This document shows positions 33,802-43,031 of a DNA stretch of 64,000 nt, one piece after another. The number at the start of each line of letters is the position of its first letter. The stretch's first letter is position 1. The notes under the pieces are model-generated. The model worked only from the letters and a program-made list of their open reading frames with translations. It ran no database searches and was not told where the DNA came from. The stretch is from an uncultured Chitinophagaceae bacterium. Its GTDB lineage: Bacteria > Bacteroidota > Bacteroidia > Chitinophagales > Chitinophagaceae. The stretch is from positions 305,937 to 369,936 of the forward strand of contig CAKZFX010000015.1 in the NCBI GenBank assembly GCA_936908745.1. Reading direction: 5' to 3'. A program made the translations under genes and the position numbers.

Positions 33802-34440
33802 ATGAAAACCATTTCCGTTTGTATTGTAGATGACAACAAAGAATTACGCAGTGCCCTTGAAGAGATTATCAGCATGTCAGAAGGTTATAAATGCCTTGGA
33901 ACATTTGCCACAGCCGAAGATGCGATCCGCCAGTTACCCTTAGTAAAACCAGATGTGGTATTGATGGATATCAACCTCGGCGGCACAGAAAGCGGTATTG
34001 ATTGCGTAAGAGTGTTGAAACCCCGCATTCCTTCCACGAATTTTATGATGTGTACCGTGTATGAGGAAGATGAAAAGATATTTGAAGCCCTCAGCGCCGG
34101 TGCCAGTGGTTATATCCTGAAAAAAACAACGCCTTCCAAAATGCTGGATGCGATCCGTGAATTGTATGAAGGCGGTGCGCCGATGAGCAGCCAGATTGCC
34201 CGCAAAGTGGTGGCCGCTTTTATCAATAAGCCTACCACCAGCAACAGCAATGACCTCAGCGCCCTGACCAGCCGCGAACGGGAAATCCTGGAGTTTTTGT
34301 CCCGCGGCATGATGTATAAGGAAATCGCTTTAGCGCTGAATTTGGCCAATGATACTATCAGAAAACACGTATATCACGTGTACGAAAAACTGCATGTCAC
34401 CAACCGTGTGGAAGCCGTCAATAAGTTTTTCGGCAGATAA
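33802..34440 (+). CDS. NarL/FixJ-family response regulator (orphan)
   Basis: A 212-residue regulator. Receiver: IVDDNKELRSALEEI, phospho-acceptor in VVLMDINLGGTESG (about Asp53) and Lys in GYILKKTTPSKML. HTH: ALTSREREILEFLSRGMMYKEIALAL, described here by its ends, then NDTIRKHVYHVYEKLHV. The VYEKLHV recognition end is a frequent Bacteroidota variant. No kinase gene is adjacent, so the partner is elsewhere. It is flanked on both sides by the ATACCAC...GTGGTAT palindrome, suggesting autoregulation (inference). Confidence 0.92.
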   Translation: MKTISVCIVDDNKELRSALEEIISMSEGYKCLGTFATAEDAIRQLPLVKPDVVLMDINLGGTESGIDCVRVLKPRIPSTNFMMCTVYEEDEKIFEALSAGASGYILKKTTPSKMLDAIRELYEGGAPMSSQIARKVVAAFINKPTTSNSNDLSALTSREREILEFLSRGMMYKEIALALNLANDTIRKHVYHVYEKLHVTNRVEAVNKFFGR

Positions 34441-34483
34441 TTGGCATTATTTTTATTGAAAATCAATAAGATAGTTTTTGAAT

Positions 34484-34501
34484 ATACCACTAAAGTGGTA
34501 T
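34484..34501. promoter_or_regulatory. Palindrome ATACCAC-TAAA-GTGGTAT downstream of the NarL regulator
   Basis: The same 7-bp arms as the upstream palindrome at 33709, with a 4-bp spacer. Confidence 0.5.
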
Positions 34502-34624
34502 AGGCGGCTACTTATGGCCTTCCTAATTTCGTAACAGCAAAAAGAATCATAGTAACGTTATCACCCTGACCATTAATCATTAACCTTTTCTCACGCAAGT
34601 AATTGACAAGGGCCTTAATCAGAG

Positions 34625-34656
34625 AAAAAACCATCCCGATTTGAGATGGTTTTTTT
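34625..34656. terminator. Bidirectional terminator
   Basis: AAAAAACCATC (34625-34635) and GATGGTTTTTT (34645-34655) form an 11-bp stem. A and T runs serve both the regulator (rightward) and the M1 peptidase gene (leftward, stop at 34682). Confidence 0.8.
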
Positions 34657-34681
34657 ATTTACTATTCTTCAAAGCCGTTTC

Positions 34682-36622
34682 TTACCATTTCAGGTCCAGC
34701 CTGTTATTTTTCTGCTCCACGTCGGCCATACGTTTAGTAGGGTCTATTTCCACCGAAACGATGTCAAACAGTTTCCGGCTGGTTTCGATCGTATAAACGG
34801 CGTTTGTCCAGTTCCACGCATCATATATTTTGCGGGAACCATTGCCTTCTGCTGGTTTTTCGCCATACATTAAATCCATCGGCACATAATGCAGTTCTTT
34901 TGTACCGTCTTTAAATGTGATCTGCACGTCCACCGGCATCGGCATCTGCCCGATTTTGCTTAAACGTATTTTTGTTTTACCCGCATTGTCCCACAAACTG
35001 TCAATACCATAGTCAATCGTCTTTGTCGAGTTGACCCAGTATTCTTTGTACCAATCCAGTTTCATCCCGGTTGTCTTTTCTGCCACACGCATAAAGTCAT
35101 CCGGGTCGGGATGCCTGAAACGCCACAGCGAATAGTAGTTCAACAGTATTTTATCCAGCACCTGGTCGCTCACCACATAACCCAATTGCGACAAGAAGAT
35201 ACAGCCTTTGGTATAAGAAGCGTTGGAATAGGCATAGTTCAGGTTGAAATGGTCCGCATGTGTTGTCATCGGTTCTTCCTTATTGCTGCGCACCAGTTGA
35301 TAGTAGGCTTTATAAGTACCGTCATGTGCAAATGCGGTGTCTTTGGTAAGGAATTTCATCACCCGGTTTTCTGCATAGGTGGCAAAACCTTCGTCCATCC
35401 AATGATAGAGTGATTCATTGGTGCCTAAGATCATCTGGTACCAGCTGTGCATCCATTCATGTATCACTGTTTCAACACCCGCGCCTTTCAGTAAGGTAGC
35501 CATCGGGTATTCCATGCCGCCATCACCGCCTTGTATAAAGGAGTATTGATTGTAAGGATATTTTCCGAAGGTTTTATCAATAAATGGTATGGCAAGCGCC
35601 GCTACGTCCAGCACATCTTCCCATTGCTCCCTGTAAGCCGCTACGTAGTTGTCAGGATTATTGGCATACTGTGCTTTACGTGCGGGTGCAAATCCGTCAT
35701 ATTGCAGCTTTACTTTTTCAGGTATCACTTTGTAAAACGCATGTAAAACCAACCCGTCCCTCACTTTTTTCGTCTTATGTATATAGTCCGGATCGGCTGC
35801 CCATACGAAGTCATGTACGTTGGGTGCGGAGAAACGCCATGTCAGTTTGTCGCCCGCCGGGCGCACCACTTTTGCTCCTTCCGCTTCATATCCATAACCA
35901 ACCTGGTTAGGGTTTTGCAAATAACCCGTAGCGCCGATGATAAAAGATTTATCAATGGTGATGTTTACATCATAATCACCCCAAACGCCATAAAATTCCC
36001 GGGCTATATAAGGCGTAGGATGCCAGCCTTGTTTATCGTATTCGCACATTTTTGGATACCATTGGCTCATGCTGAAACGAACGCCTTCTGCATTGTCGCG
36101 GCCGCTGCGGCGGATCTGCACAGGCACCTGCGCTTCAAATTCCATATCAAACACCACTTTCGCTTTTGGCGCAATGGGTTTGTCCAATGTTACTTCCAAA
36201 ATTGTTTCCAGCATTTTATACGACTGGGCTTTCCCGTTCATTTTCAGTGAAAGGATTTTCTGATAGCCGATCTCATCCGGTTTCAGGTTCTGGATCCTGT
36301 CTTTTACACGGCCATCCCAATCAGGTGCGCCGCCGGGGCGTTGCACAGTTCCTTGCCTGCGGCTGCGTTCATCCATCATACTGCCGGGCTGAAAAGCATT
36401 CCAGTACAAGTGATAAAACACTTTAGTCAGCGTATCAGGCGAGTTGTTCCAATACTCTAATTTTTGTTTTCCTTTCAAACGGTTGGCTGCATCTTCCACG
36501 TTCACATCCATCGTGTATTTCACTTTTTGCTGCCAGTAGCCGGGCGGGTACACCGCCGTGTTTGTTTGCGCTGTTGCCAAATAAGAAGCCAGTAAAAAAG
36601 CACTAACCAGTAATCTTTGCAT
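34682..36622 (-). CDS. Exported M1 family metallopeptidase
   Basis: A 646-residue gluzincin with a signal peptide (1-19, LLASYLATAQ). GGMEYP at about 368-373 replaces the GAMEN exopeptidase motif; the zinc motif HEWMH is at 388-392, with Glu411 in MDEGFATY as third ligand. The sequence is far from the other M1 protein in this window (1829-3436) and belongs to the Bacteroidota M1 group with an EYP-type motif. It follows the M28 peptidase gene (36635-37780) by 12 bp, so the pair probably forms an operon for extracellular or periplasmic peptide breakdown. Confidence 0.9.
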   Translation of the reverse strand: MQRLLVSAFLLASYLATAQTNTAVYPPGYWQQKVKYTMDVNVEDAANRLKGKQKLEYWNNSPDTLTKVFYHLYWNAFQPGSMMDERSRRQGTVQRPGGAPDWDGRVKDRIQNLKPDEIGYQKILSLKMNGKAQSYKMLETILEVTLDKPIAPKAKVVFDMEFEAQVPVQIRRSGRDNAEGVRFSMSQWYPKMCEYDKQGWHPTPYIAREFYGVWGDYDVNITIDKSFIIGATGYLQNPNQVGYGYEAEGAKVVRPAGDKLTWRFSAPNVHDFVWAADPDYIHKTKKVRDGLVLHAFYKVIPEKVKLQYDGFAPARKAQYANNPDNYVAAYREQWEDVLDVAALAIPFIDKTFGKYPYNQYSFIQGGDGGMEYPMATLLKGAGVETVIHEWMHSWYQMILGTNESLYHWMDEGFATYAENRVMKFLTKDTAFAHDGTYKAYYQLVRSNKEEPMTTHADHFNLNYAYSNASYTKGCIFLSQLGYVVSDQVLDKILLNYYSLWRFRHPDPDDFMRVAEKTTGMKLDWYKEYWVNSTKTIDYGIDSLWDNAGKTKIRLSKIGQMPMPVDVQITFKDGTKELHYVPMDLMYGEKPAEGNGSRKIYDAWNWTNAVYTIETSRKLFDIVSVEIDPTKRMADVEQKNNRLDLKW

Positions 36623-36634
36623 TATCCTGTTTTT

Positions 36635-37780
36635 TTATTTACCCATTAATTTATCATTGAACTTTGTCACCAGTTGGAAGAGGTCTGCATGCTCGTTCAG
36701 TGGCAGCGTAGCCGCTTTATCATAAATATCATGATAGGCTTTGATGCCGCCGAGTGTATAAAAGAAGAAAGCGGGCACTCCTTTTTCTGTAAAGAAGTAA
36801 TGATCACTGTTGGCCGCTTTTCCTCTTGCATTGATTTTTGCCAATAACTTATGTTCATCGTTCACCGCATTCATCATCGCGAATTCTTTCGGGAATTCGG
36901 TGGCGTTCACCACGGTTATTCCTTCTTCACCTGTACCGGCTAAGTCGGTATTGATCAGGAAGCGGATATTTTTCAGTGGCACCTGCGGGTTTTCTACAAA
37001 GTATTTCGAACCGATCAGCCCGGCTTCTTCACCTGCAAAAGCGATAAAACCAATGGTATATGGCTGCGGATTTTTTGCATAGTAATTAGCAAGATTCAGC
37101 AGTAACGCAATACCGCTGGCGTTATCATTCGCGCCGGGGAAGTAAGTATCTTTTCCCATGCCGCCGAGGTGATCGTAATGTGCTGTGATCAGTATCACCG
37201 AGTCTGGTTTCGCAGTTCCTTTTACCACTGCACATACATTGCCTGCTTTAAACGAGCTGACCAGTTTGTTTTCAATATTGATCTTAAATTCCTTTGGCGC
37301 ATGAATAATGTGCCTGTTCAGCTGTATCAGGGTGTAGTCCGCTTCTTCCGGCGCTACCGACCATGTCAGTTTATCTTCCAGTTTTACGATCAGTTTGTTT
37401 GGCTGGTTGATAAATTGAATACTGTCGGCTTGTTGCAAATTCCCTTTTCCTTTTACGCCTTTGCTTTCAGGACTTATCAAAAAATCTTTGCCGGGCACGA
37501 GGTCAACACCATTGATGTTGAGTTCCATTTTGCCTGGAAACGTATTGACAGGATAAGAGAATGATTGCACATAGTTTCTTCCATCCATTGGTTTTAGTCC
37601 AAATGACTGGAATTGCGCCGCAATAAAGTCGGCTGCTTTTTTCATCCCGTCGTTGGTGTAGCCACGGCCCCAGAAGTAAGGAGACGTTAATGTATCGACG
37701 ATTTTTTTGCCAAAGTCAACTGTCTGTGCATGGCTGCTGAAAGCCAGCCCGGTAAAAAAGAGAATAAAGAGTTTCTTCAT
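36635..37780 (-). CDS. Exported M28 family zinc peptidase
   Basis: A 381-residue protein: signal peptide 1-18 (LAFSSHAQ), a PA-like segment around 80-190, then the M28 catalytic domain. Zinc ligands and catalytic residues are visible: ILITAHYDHLGG (His201, Asp203), GANDNASG (Asp219), FAGEEAGLIGS (Glu251/Glu252), NTDLAGTGEE and the C-terminal His in HDIYDKA. An aminopeptidase or glutaminyl-cyclase-like role is possible; most M28 proteins of this kind are aminopeptidases. First gene of a likely operon with the M1 peptidase. Confidence 0.9.
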   Translation of the reverse strand: MKKLFILFFTGLAFSSHAQTVDFGKKIVDTLTSPYFWGRGYTNDGMKKAADFIAAQFQSFGLKPMDGRNYVQSFSYPVNTFPGKMELNINGVDLVPGKDFLISPESKGVKGKGNLQQADSIQFINQPNKLIVKLEDKLTWSVAPEEADYTLIQLNRHIIHAPKEFKINIENKLVSSFKAGNVCAVVKGTAKPDSVILITAHYDHLGGMGKDTYFPGANDNASGIALLLNLANYYAKNPQPYTIGFIAFAGEEAGLIGSKYFVENPQVPLKNIRFLINTDLAGTGEEGITVVNATEFPKEFAMMNAVNDEHKLLAKINARGKAANSDHYFFTEKGVPAFFFYTLGGIKAYHDIYDKAATLPLNEHADLFQLVTKFNDKLMGK

Positions 37781-37877
37781 CTGTTTATGATGTTCATTTT
37801 ACCCAAAAGGTTTGACACGAATGTATAAATTTCGGTAAATAGGGGCTAAAAGAAACCCAATTATGATTAGTGGCAGA

Positions 37878-38546
37878 TTAGGAGTCTTTTCCAGCAATAA
37901 CCAGCACTATTTCGCCTTTTACGGCCTTTTCTTTGAAGTAGTCGGCCACTTCCCGCAGTGAGCCGCGTTTATTTTCTTCAAATAGTTTGCTGAGTTCGCG
38001 GCTGACGCTGCATTGTCTTTCTTCGCCAAAGTAAGTAATCGCTTCTTCCAGCGTTTTCACCAACCGCATCGGCGATTCGTAGAGGATAATAGTGCGTTCT
38101 TCTTCGGCAAGTTGTTTGAACAGGGTTTGACGGCCTTTTTTCAAGGGCAAAAAACCTTCAAAACAAAAACGGTTCGTGGGAATGCCGCTGTTGACTAATG
38201 CGGGAACAAAGGCGGTGGCGCCGGGCAGGCATTCAACTTTGATACCGACTTTGACACATTCTCTTACCAATAAAAAAGCAGGATCAGAAATGCCGGGTGT
38301 GCCTGCATCAGTGACCACGGCCATTTTCTTTCCTTCCAGCAGTTGCGACACGAGATGCTGCAACACTTTATGTTCATTGTGCTGGTGATAAGGAGAGAGC
38401 GGTTTACTGACCTGGTAGTGATTCAGCAAGTGAGAAGTTGTGCGTGTATCTTCTGCTAAAACCAGGTCCACCTCTTTCAGCACTTCCAATGCACGAAGCG
38501 TGATGTCCTTTAAGTTGCCGATGGGTGTGGGAACTAAATACAACAT
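37878..38546 (-). CDS. rsmI: 16S rRNA (cytidine1402-2'-O)-methyltransferase RsmI
   Basis: A 222-residue tetrapyrrole-methylase-fold enzyme modifying C1402 of 16S rRNA. It shows LYLVPTPIGNLKDITLRALE at the start, LAEDTRTTSHLL, VVTDAGTPGISDP and ILYESPMRL. It lacks the C-terminal extension of E. coli RsmI (286 residues), as is usual for Bacteroidota. Confidence 0.94.
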   Translation of the reverse strand: MLYLVPTPIGNLKDITLRALEVLKEVDLVLAEDTRTTSHLLNHYQVSKPLSPYHQHNEHKVLQHLVSQLLEGKKMAVVTDAGTPGISDPAFLLVRECVKVGIKVECLPGATAFVPALVNSGIPTNRFCFEGFLPLKKGRQTLFKQLAEEERTIILYESPMRLVKTLEEAITYFGEERQCSVSRELSKLFEENKRGSLREVADYFKEKAVKGEIVLVIAGKDS

Positions 38547-38559
38547 GTAAGTACAAGGT

Positions 38560-38633
38560 GTGAAGTACGAAGTACGAACTACGCCGAAGCGAACGGCCTT
38601 TCGTACTTATAAATTCGTACTTCGTAATTAATT
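38560..38633. repeat. GTACGAAGTACGAA inverted repeats
   Basis: AAGTACGAAGTACGAACTACG on the left (about 38566-38586) and TTCGTACTTATAAATTCGTACTTCG on the right (about 38600-38624, quoted by its ends) are largely complementary. It fills the gap between purS and rsmI and could fold into a long hairpin. Confidence 0.5.
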
Positions 38634-38873
38634 AACTACTACTTCAAAGTATTCCATCACCGGGTTGCTCAGCAGTTTTTTGCTGGCTTCTTCGGCAATT
38701 TGTTTTGCTTTGCCGGGAGAGTCAGCATTTACCTGGAGTGTGATGTTTTTGCCGATACGAACATCTTCAACACCGCTGAGGCCGAGGTTTTGCAAACCGC
38801 CCATTACGGCTTTTCCCTGCGGATCTAAGAGTTCTTTTAACGGCATTACTTTTATCTGGACTGTGTAGGTCAT
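38628..38873 (-). CDS. purS: Phosphoribosylformylglycinamidine synthase subunit PurS
   Basis: An 81-residue small subunit that bridges PurL and PurQ in the FGAM synthase of purine synthesis. MTYTVQIKVMPLKELLDPQG, then LGLSGVEDVRIGKNITLQV and the C-terminal PVMEYFEVVV match the family. purQ and purL are not in the window. It overlaps the end of pssA by 4 bp (stop/start overlap), so the two are translationally coupled. Confidence 0.93.
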   Translation of the reverse strand: MTYTVQIKVMPLKELLDPQGKAVMGGLQNLGLSGVEDVRIGKNITLQVNADSPGKAKQIAEEASKKLLSNPVMEYFEVVVN

Positions 38874-39655
38874 GCTGGTTTATTTTTGAAAAGCAAAGAT
38901 ACCAAAACATACGCGACGAAAATAGCAGGAACAGCCAGCCATTTTACTAAAAATACGGCTGCGAGTCCCACAACGGCGATAATGATAAAAGGCAAGGCTG
39001 CTTTCAGTGTCAGTCCTTTGAATTTCAGCGCAAGCATCGGCAGCGATGAAACCATCAGGTAAGCCACGATGGCGATAAAGCCATACCAAAACCATTTGTT
39101 CAGCATCAGGTTGATAACGGTGTTATTATCGGTCAGCCAGTAGATCATCGGGAAAGAAGCCACCAACAGGCCGATAGCCGGTGTGGGCACGCCTTTGAAG
39201 CCATAAGCCTGTGATTGATCTAAATTAAATTTGCCCAACCGATAGGCTGCCGCACCCGCAATGATAAACGCAGGCATCAACCAAATAACAGAAGTATCCA
39301 AAGCACCTGCATCCTGCGCCCAACTCAGTCGTAAGAATTGATAAACGATCATTGAAGGCGCTACGCCAAAGCTCACCACATCGGCCAGTGAATCCAGTTG
39401 TTTGCCCAATTCGGAAGAAGCACCCATTGCCCGGGCCAAAAAGCCATCAAAAAAGTCGACAACAGCGGCTAAACCGATAAATAAGGAGGCAAGGAATATC
39501 TTCTCCGGTGTGTTTTCCAGTTGCATTGGCGTCAGCAGGATATTTCCATCGCCATCCAGCGGTAATAGTAAAACGCCCTGCTGCAATGTAAAAACAATGG
39601 CCATGCAGCCAAACACGAGGTTGAGGAGGGTGAAGAGGTTTGGGATTTGCTTCAT
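38870..39655 (-). CDS. pssA: CDP-diacylglycerol-serine O-phosphatidyltransferase
   Basis: A membrane enzyme that makes phosphatidylserine, the precursor of phosphatidylethanolamine. The start is set at 39655 (MKQIPNLFTLLNLVFGCMAI; 261 residues), because the extra 16 codons upstream are repeat-derived. The full CDP-alcohol phosphatidyltransferase motif D-x2-DG-x2-AR-x8-G-x3-D-x3-D is present (DFFDGFLARAMGASSELGKQ and on to LDSLAD). About seven transmembrane helices. Coupled to purS downstream. Confidence 0.94.
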   Translation of the reverse strand: MKQIPNLFTLLNLVFGCMAIVFTLQQGVLLLPLDGDGNILLTPMQLENTPEKIFLASLFIGLAAVVDFFDGFLARAMGASSELGKQLDSLADVVSFGVAPSMIVYQFLRLSWAQDAGALDTSVIWLMPAFIIAGAAAYRLGKFNLDQSQAYGFKGVPTPAIGLLVASFPMIYWLTDNNTVINLMLNKWFWYGFIAIVAYLMVSSLPMLALKFKGLTLKAALPFIIIAVVGLAAVFLVKWLAVPAIFVAYVLVSLLFKNKPA

Positions 39656-39666
39656 AAGTAGTGTGA

Positions 39667-39728
39667 AAATATGAAAATGTGGAGATGTGAAAATAAACCT
39701 CACCTGTCATTTACACATTTTCATATTT
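39667..39728. repeat. AAATATGAAAATGTG inverted repeat
   Basis: AAATATGAAAATGTG (39667-39681) is perfectly complementary to 39714-39728 (15-bp arms). It fills the gap between the M24 peptidase and pssA genes and slightly extends the pssA reading frame upstream. Confidence 0.6.
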
Positions 39729-39746
39729 CCGCATTCTCACATTTGG

Positions 39747-41036
39747 TTATTTTTTCATCAAGGTCTCAATCTCCTCCACCGTAATCGGTATATTTTTCAT
39801 CAGATCTTTATTCCCGTTCTTAGTGATCCAGAGGTTGTTTTCAATACGGATGCCCATTTGCTCTTCTTCAATATAAATACCCGGTTCTACGGTAAACACC
39901 ATACCCGCTTTGATCGGGGTTGTCCTGGCGCCGAGGTCATGGACGTCAATACCTAAGTGGTGTGAAATGCCATGGTATAAGTATTTGCGGTAAGCCCTGT
40001 TTTCAGGGTCTTCATTTTTTACATCGGTCTTTTTCAGCAAACCGATTTTTAAGAATTGCTGTGTTGCCTCTTCTCCTACTTTATCTGTATAATCAATAAT
40101 GCTGATGCCGGGTTTTAATATACTTTTTGCATAGTCATGCAGAGCGAGGCAGGCATTATACACGGTTTTTTGCCTGCGGGTAAATTTGCCATTTACAGGC
40201 ACCGTTCTTGTCAGGTCAGCACAGTAGCCGCCATATTCTGCGCCAAAGTCCATCAGGATCAGTTCGCCGTCTTTACATTCCAGGTTGTTGTTTACATAGT
40301 GAAGAATCCTTGCATTGTCGCCGCTGGCAATGATACTGCCATAAGCCGGGCCCGTGGCTCTTTGTGAAAGAAAGGAATGATAAATTTCCGCTTCTATTTC
40401 ATACTCTGTCACACCAGGTTTTATGAATTGTAGCAAACGACGGAATGTGTTTTCTGTAATATCAATTGCGGTTTGCATCACTTCCACTTCCAGCGCCGTT
40501 TTGATGCCTCGCAGTTCCTTCATAATTTTTGCCGCACGCAGGTAGTTATGCAACGGATAACGGCTTTTCATTTCATCAATAAACCGATAGTCTCTTGTGC
40601 GCACCAAACTGGCCTTGCGGTCGTTTTCATTGCTGTCGAGGTAAATATTATCGGCTAAATGGATCCAGGGTTGCAATAAACCATCCAGCGAATCGAGCCA
40701 TACGATGGTTTGAATACCACTCATGTCCTGTGCTTCTTTGACACGCAGTCTTTTTCCATCCCATTTTTCTTTGAGTTCGTTAGGCCGCACCAGCACCAGC
40801 ACTTCGCGGTATTTCGGGTCGGGGTTGTCCGGGAAAAGTATTACCATGCTGTCTTCCTGTGTCACACCGCTCAACCAGAATACATCGCTGTTTTGCTTGA
40901 ACTTATACAGGGCATCACCGTTGCTTGGCACTTCATCGTTGCTTACAAAAATGGCAATTGAGTTCTTTTGCATCTGGCTGGCAAAACGTTCCCTGTTCTG
41001 GTTGAATATCGCTGGATTGAGCGGTAAATATTTCAT
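39747..41036 (-). CDS. pepP: Xaa-Pro aminopeptidase (M24B, aminopeptidase P)
   Basis: A 429-residue dinuclear-metal peptidase that removes N-terminal residues before proline. The N-terminal creatinase-like domain covers about 1-165 (NSIAIFVSNDEVPSNGDALY). The M24 domain shows all five metal ligands: LMDFGAEYGGYCADLTRTV (two Asp), HGISHHLGIDVHD (His), FTVEPGIYI (Glu) and GIRIENN (Glu). Cytoplasmic (no signal peptide). Confidence 0.93.
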   Translation of the reverse strand: MKYLPLNPAIFNQNRERFASQMQKNSIAIFVSNDEVPSNGDALYKFKQNSDVFWLSGVTQEDSMVILFPDNPDPKYREVLVLVRPNELKEKWDGKRLRVKEAQDMSGIQTIVWLDSLDGLLQPWIHLADNIYLDSNENDRKASLVRTRDYRFIDEMKSRYPLHNYLRAAKIMKELRGIKTALEVEVMQTAIDITENTFRRLLQFIKPGVTEYEIEAEIYHSFLSQRATGPAYGSIIASGDNARILHYVNNNLECKDGELILMDFGAEYGGYCADLTRTVPVNGKFTRRQKTVYNACLALHDYAKSILKPGISIIDYTDKVGEEATQQFLKIGLLKKTDVKNEDPENRAYRKYLYHGISHHLGIDVHDLGARTTPIKAGMVFTVEPGIYIEEEQMGIRIENNLWITKNGNKDLMKNIPITVEEIETLMKK

Positions 41037-41247
41037 CGTAAGAATTTTAGTGGCTAAAGATAGTCAGCAAATAAATTAACCCCGTTCGTTTATCACAAAA
41101 CATTCACTATTAGTCAAAAATGAACGATTTCAAACGATTTAAAGCCCTGTTTCCCGTTCATTTAATACAGTATCCTTATTCACTGAATGATCATTAACAG
41201 TTGACGGGAATTATTAATACTTATCCAATGTGTAGCACTAACACCTG

Positions 41248-41280
41248 TTTGTCTTTGCAAAGGATTGTGACTTACCTTTG
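41248..41280 (+). promoter_or_regulatory. Bacteroidota-type promoter of pckA
   Basis: TTTG (41248-41251), a 21-bp spacer and TACCTTTG (41273-41280) match -33 TTTG / -7 TAnnTTTG. The pckA ATG lies 26 bp downstream. Confidence 0.65.
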
Positions 41281-41306
41281 CCACTCAACAAACACGATTG
41301 CTATCT

Positions 41307-42911
41307 ATGTCAGTGCCTACTATTGTTATTCCTAAAAAACAATTCGCAAAGATCGGTTTGAAGAATACCGATTCTGTTCGTTACCAACTGAGCCCGGAAG
41401 AATTAGTACAAGACACCCTTCGCATCGGTGATGGCGTGCTGAATGATACAGGCGCCCTGGTGATAAGAACAGGTGAGTTTACCGGCCGTTCACCAAAAGA
41501 TAAGTTTATTGTAAAAGATGAGTTGACTGCCGATACAGTTAACTGGAATGAGTTCAACATTGCTATTGACCCAAAGTATTTTGATATCGTTTTCAAAAAA
41601 GTAACCGAGCATTTGGAGAAGCTGCCTGAAATGTGGGTACGTGATTGCTACGCCTGTGCCGATCCCCGTTACCGTTTGAACGTGCGTGTGGTAAATGAAA
41701 AACCATGGAATAATTTGTTTGCTTATAATATGTTCCTGCGCCCTACAGAAGAAGAACTGGAAAATTTTGAACCCGATTGGCAGGTGTTGTCTGTACCCAC
41801 ATTGAAGCTGGACCCGGCAGAATGCGGTACACGCCAACACAACGGCGCTATCGTTTCTTTCAAACATAAAATGATATTGATTGCCGGCACTGGTTATACC
41901 GGCGAGATCAAAAAAGGCATTTTCACCATCCTGAATTATTTATTACCTCACCAGGAAAAAGTATTGAGCATGCATTGCAGCGCCAATATGGGCGATGATG
42001 GCGATACTGCTATTTTCTTCGGACTCAGCGGCACAGGCAAAACAACTTTAAGCGCCGATCCTAACCGTAAGCTGATCGGTGATGATGAACATGGCTGGAC
42101 CAACGATAATATTTTCAATTTTGAAGGTGGTTGTTATGCCAAAACGATCGGCCTGACAGAAGAGAAAGAGCCGGAAATTTATAATGCCATCCGCCCGGGC
42201 GCATTGGTGGAAAACACGACTTTTTTCCCCGGCACCAACAAGATCAATTTCGAAGATGGCTCTATCACAGAGAACACAAGGGTTTCTTATCCTTTACACT
42301 ATATCAGCAATGCGCTGGAACCTTCTATCGGCGGCTTGCCCAAGAATATTTTCTTCCTGACCTGCGATGCATTTGGCGTATTGCCTCCAGTTTCTAAGCT
42401 GACACCGGGACAGGCGATGTACCAGTTTATTTCTGGTTATACTGCTAAAGTTGCGGGAACAGAATTAGGCGTTACAGAACCTAAGCCAACATTCAGTGCT
42501 TGTTTTGGTGCGCCTTTCCTGCCACTGCACCCCGGCCAGTATGCTGAAATGCTGGGCAAAAAAATGCAGCAGCACGAAGTAAACGTGTGGATGATCAATA
42601 CCGGCTGGACCGGCGGACCTTATGGCATCGGCAACCGGATGAAACTCAAGTTTACAAGAGCGATGATCACCGCTGCGCTGAACGGTGAACTAAATAATGC
42701 TGAGTTTGAAACTCACCCTGTGTTTGGCATGGCCATACCGAAAGAATGCCCCGGCGTTCCTGCGGAGTTGCTGAACCCACGCAATACATGGTCAGATACC
42801 AACGCTTACGATGAAAAAGCGAAATACCTCGCTGGTTTATTCGTGAAAAATTTTGAAAAGTACGCAGATGGCGTAACGGCCGAGATCTTAGCGGCGGCGC
42901 CTAAAGCATAA
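41307..42911 (+). CDS. pckA: Phosphoenolpyruvate carboxykinase (ATP)
   Basis: Converts oxaloacetate and ATP to phosphoenolpyruvate in gluconeogenesis. The start is at 41307 (MSVPTIVIPKKQFAKI), 534 residues, the normal length. Motifs: GEFTGRSPKDKFIV (oxaloacetate Arg), the kinase P-loop GLSGTGKTTLSADPNR, LIGDDEHGW (metal site), and FSACFGAPFLPLHP. It has its own promoter and a strong terminator, so it is monocistronic. Confidence 0.96.
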   Translation: MSVPTIVIPKKQFAKIGLKNTDSVRYQLSPEELVQDTLRIGDGVLNDTGALVIRTGEFTGRSPKDKFIVKDELTADTVNWNEFNIAIDPKYFDIVFKKVTEHLEKLPEMWVRDCYACADPRYRLNVRVVNEKPWNNLFAYNMFLRPTEEELENFEPDWQVLSVPTLKLDPAECGTRQHNGAIVSFKHKMILIAGTGYTGEIKKGIFTILNYLLPHQEKVLSMHCSANMGDDGDTAIFFGLSGTGKTTLSADPNRKLIGDDEHGWTNDNIFNFEGGCYAKTIGLTEEKEPEIYNAIRPGALVENTTFFPGTNKINFEDGSITENTRVSYPLHYISNALEPSIGGLPKNIFFLTCDAFGVLPPVSKLTPGQAMYQFISGYTAKVAGTELGVTEPKPTFSACFGAPFLPLHPGQYAEMLGKKMQQHEVNVWMINTGWTGGPYGIGNRMKLKFTRAMITAALNGELNNAEFETHPVFGMAIPKECPGVPAELLNPRNTWSDTNAYDEKAKYLAGLFVKNFEKYADGVTAEILAAAPKA

Positions 42912-42940
42912 AATAGCTTAAACTGGACGGTTCATGCACA

Positions 42941-42970
42941 CCCCACCGATTGTTGTCGGTGGGGTTTTTA
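42941..42970 (+). terminator. Terminator of pckA
   Basis: CCCCACCGA (42941-42949) and TCGGTGGGG (42956-42964) form a perfect 9-bp stem followed by TTTTTATTTTTT. Confidence 0.9.
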
Positions 42971-43031
42971 TTTTTTCTTTAACTACTGAAAACGCAACTG
43001 AAAAAATTTTCGGACCGACTTTACGTTGTCT

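Noticed and set aside
34682..37780. M1 and M28 peptidases as dedicated activators of the cytolysin-like protein
   Set aside because: They lie 13 kb away in an unrelated operon; nothing in the sequence links them.
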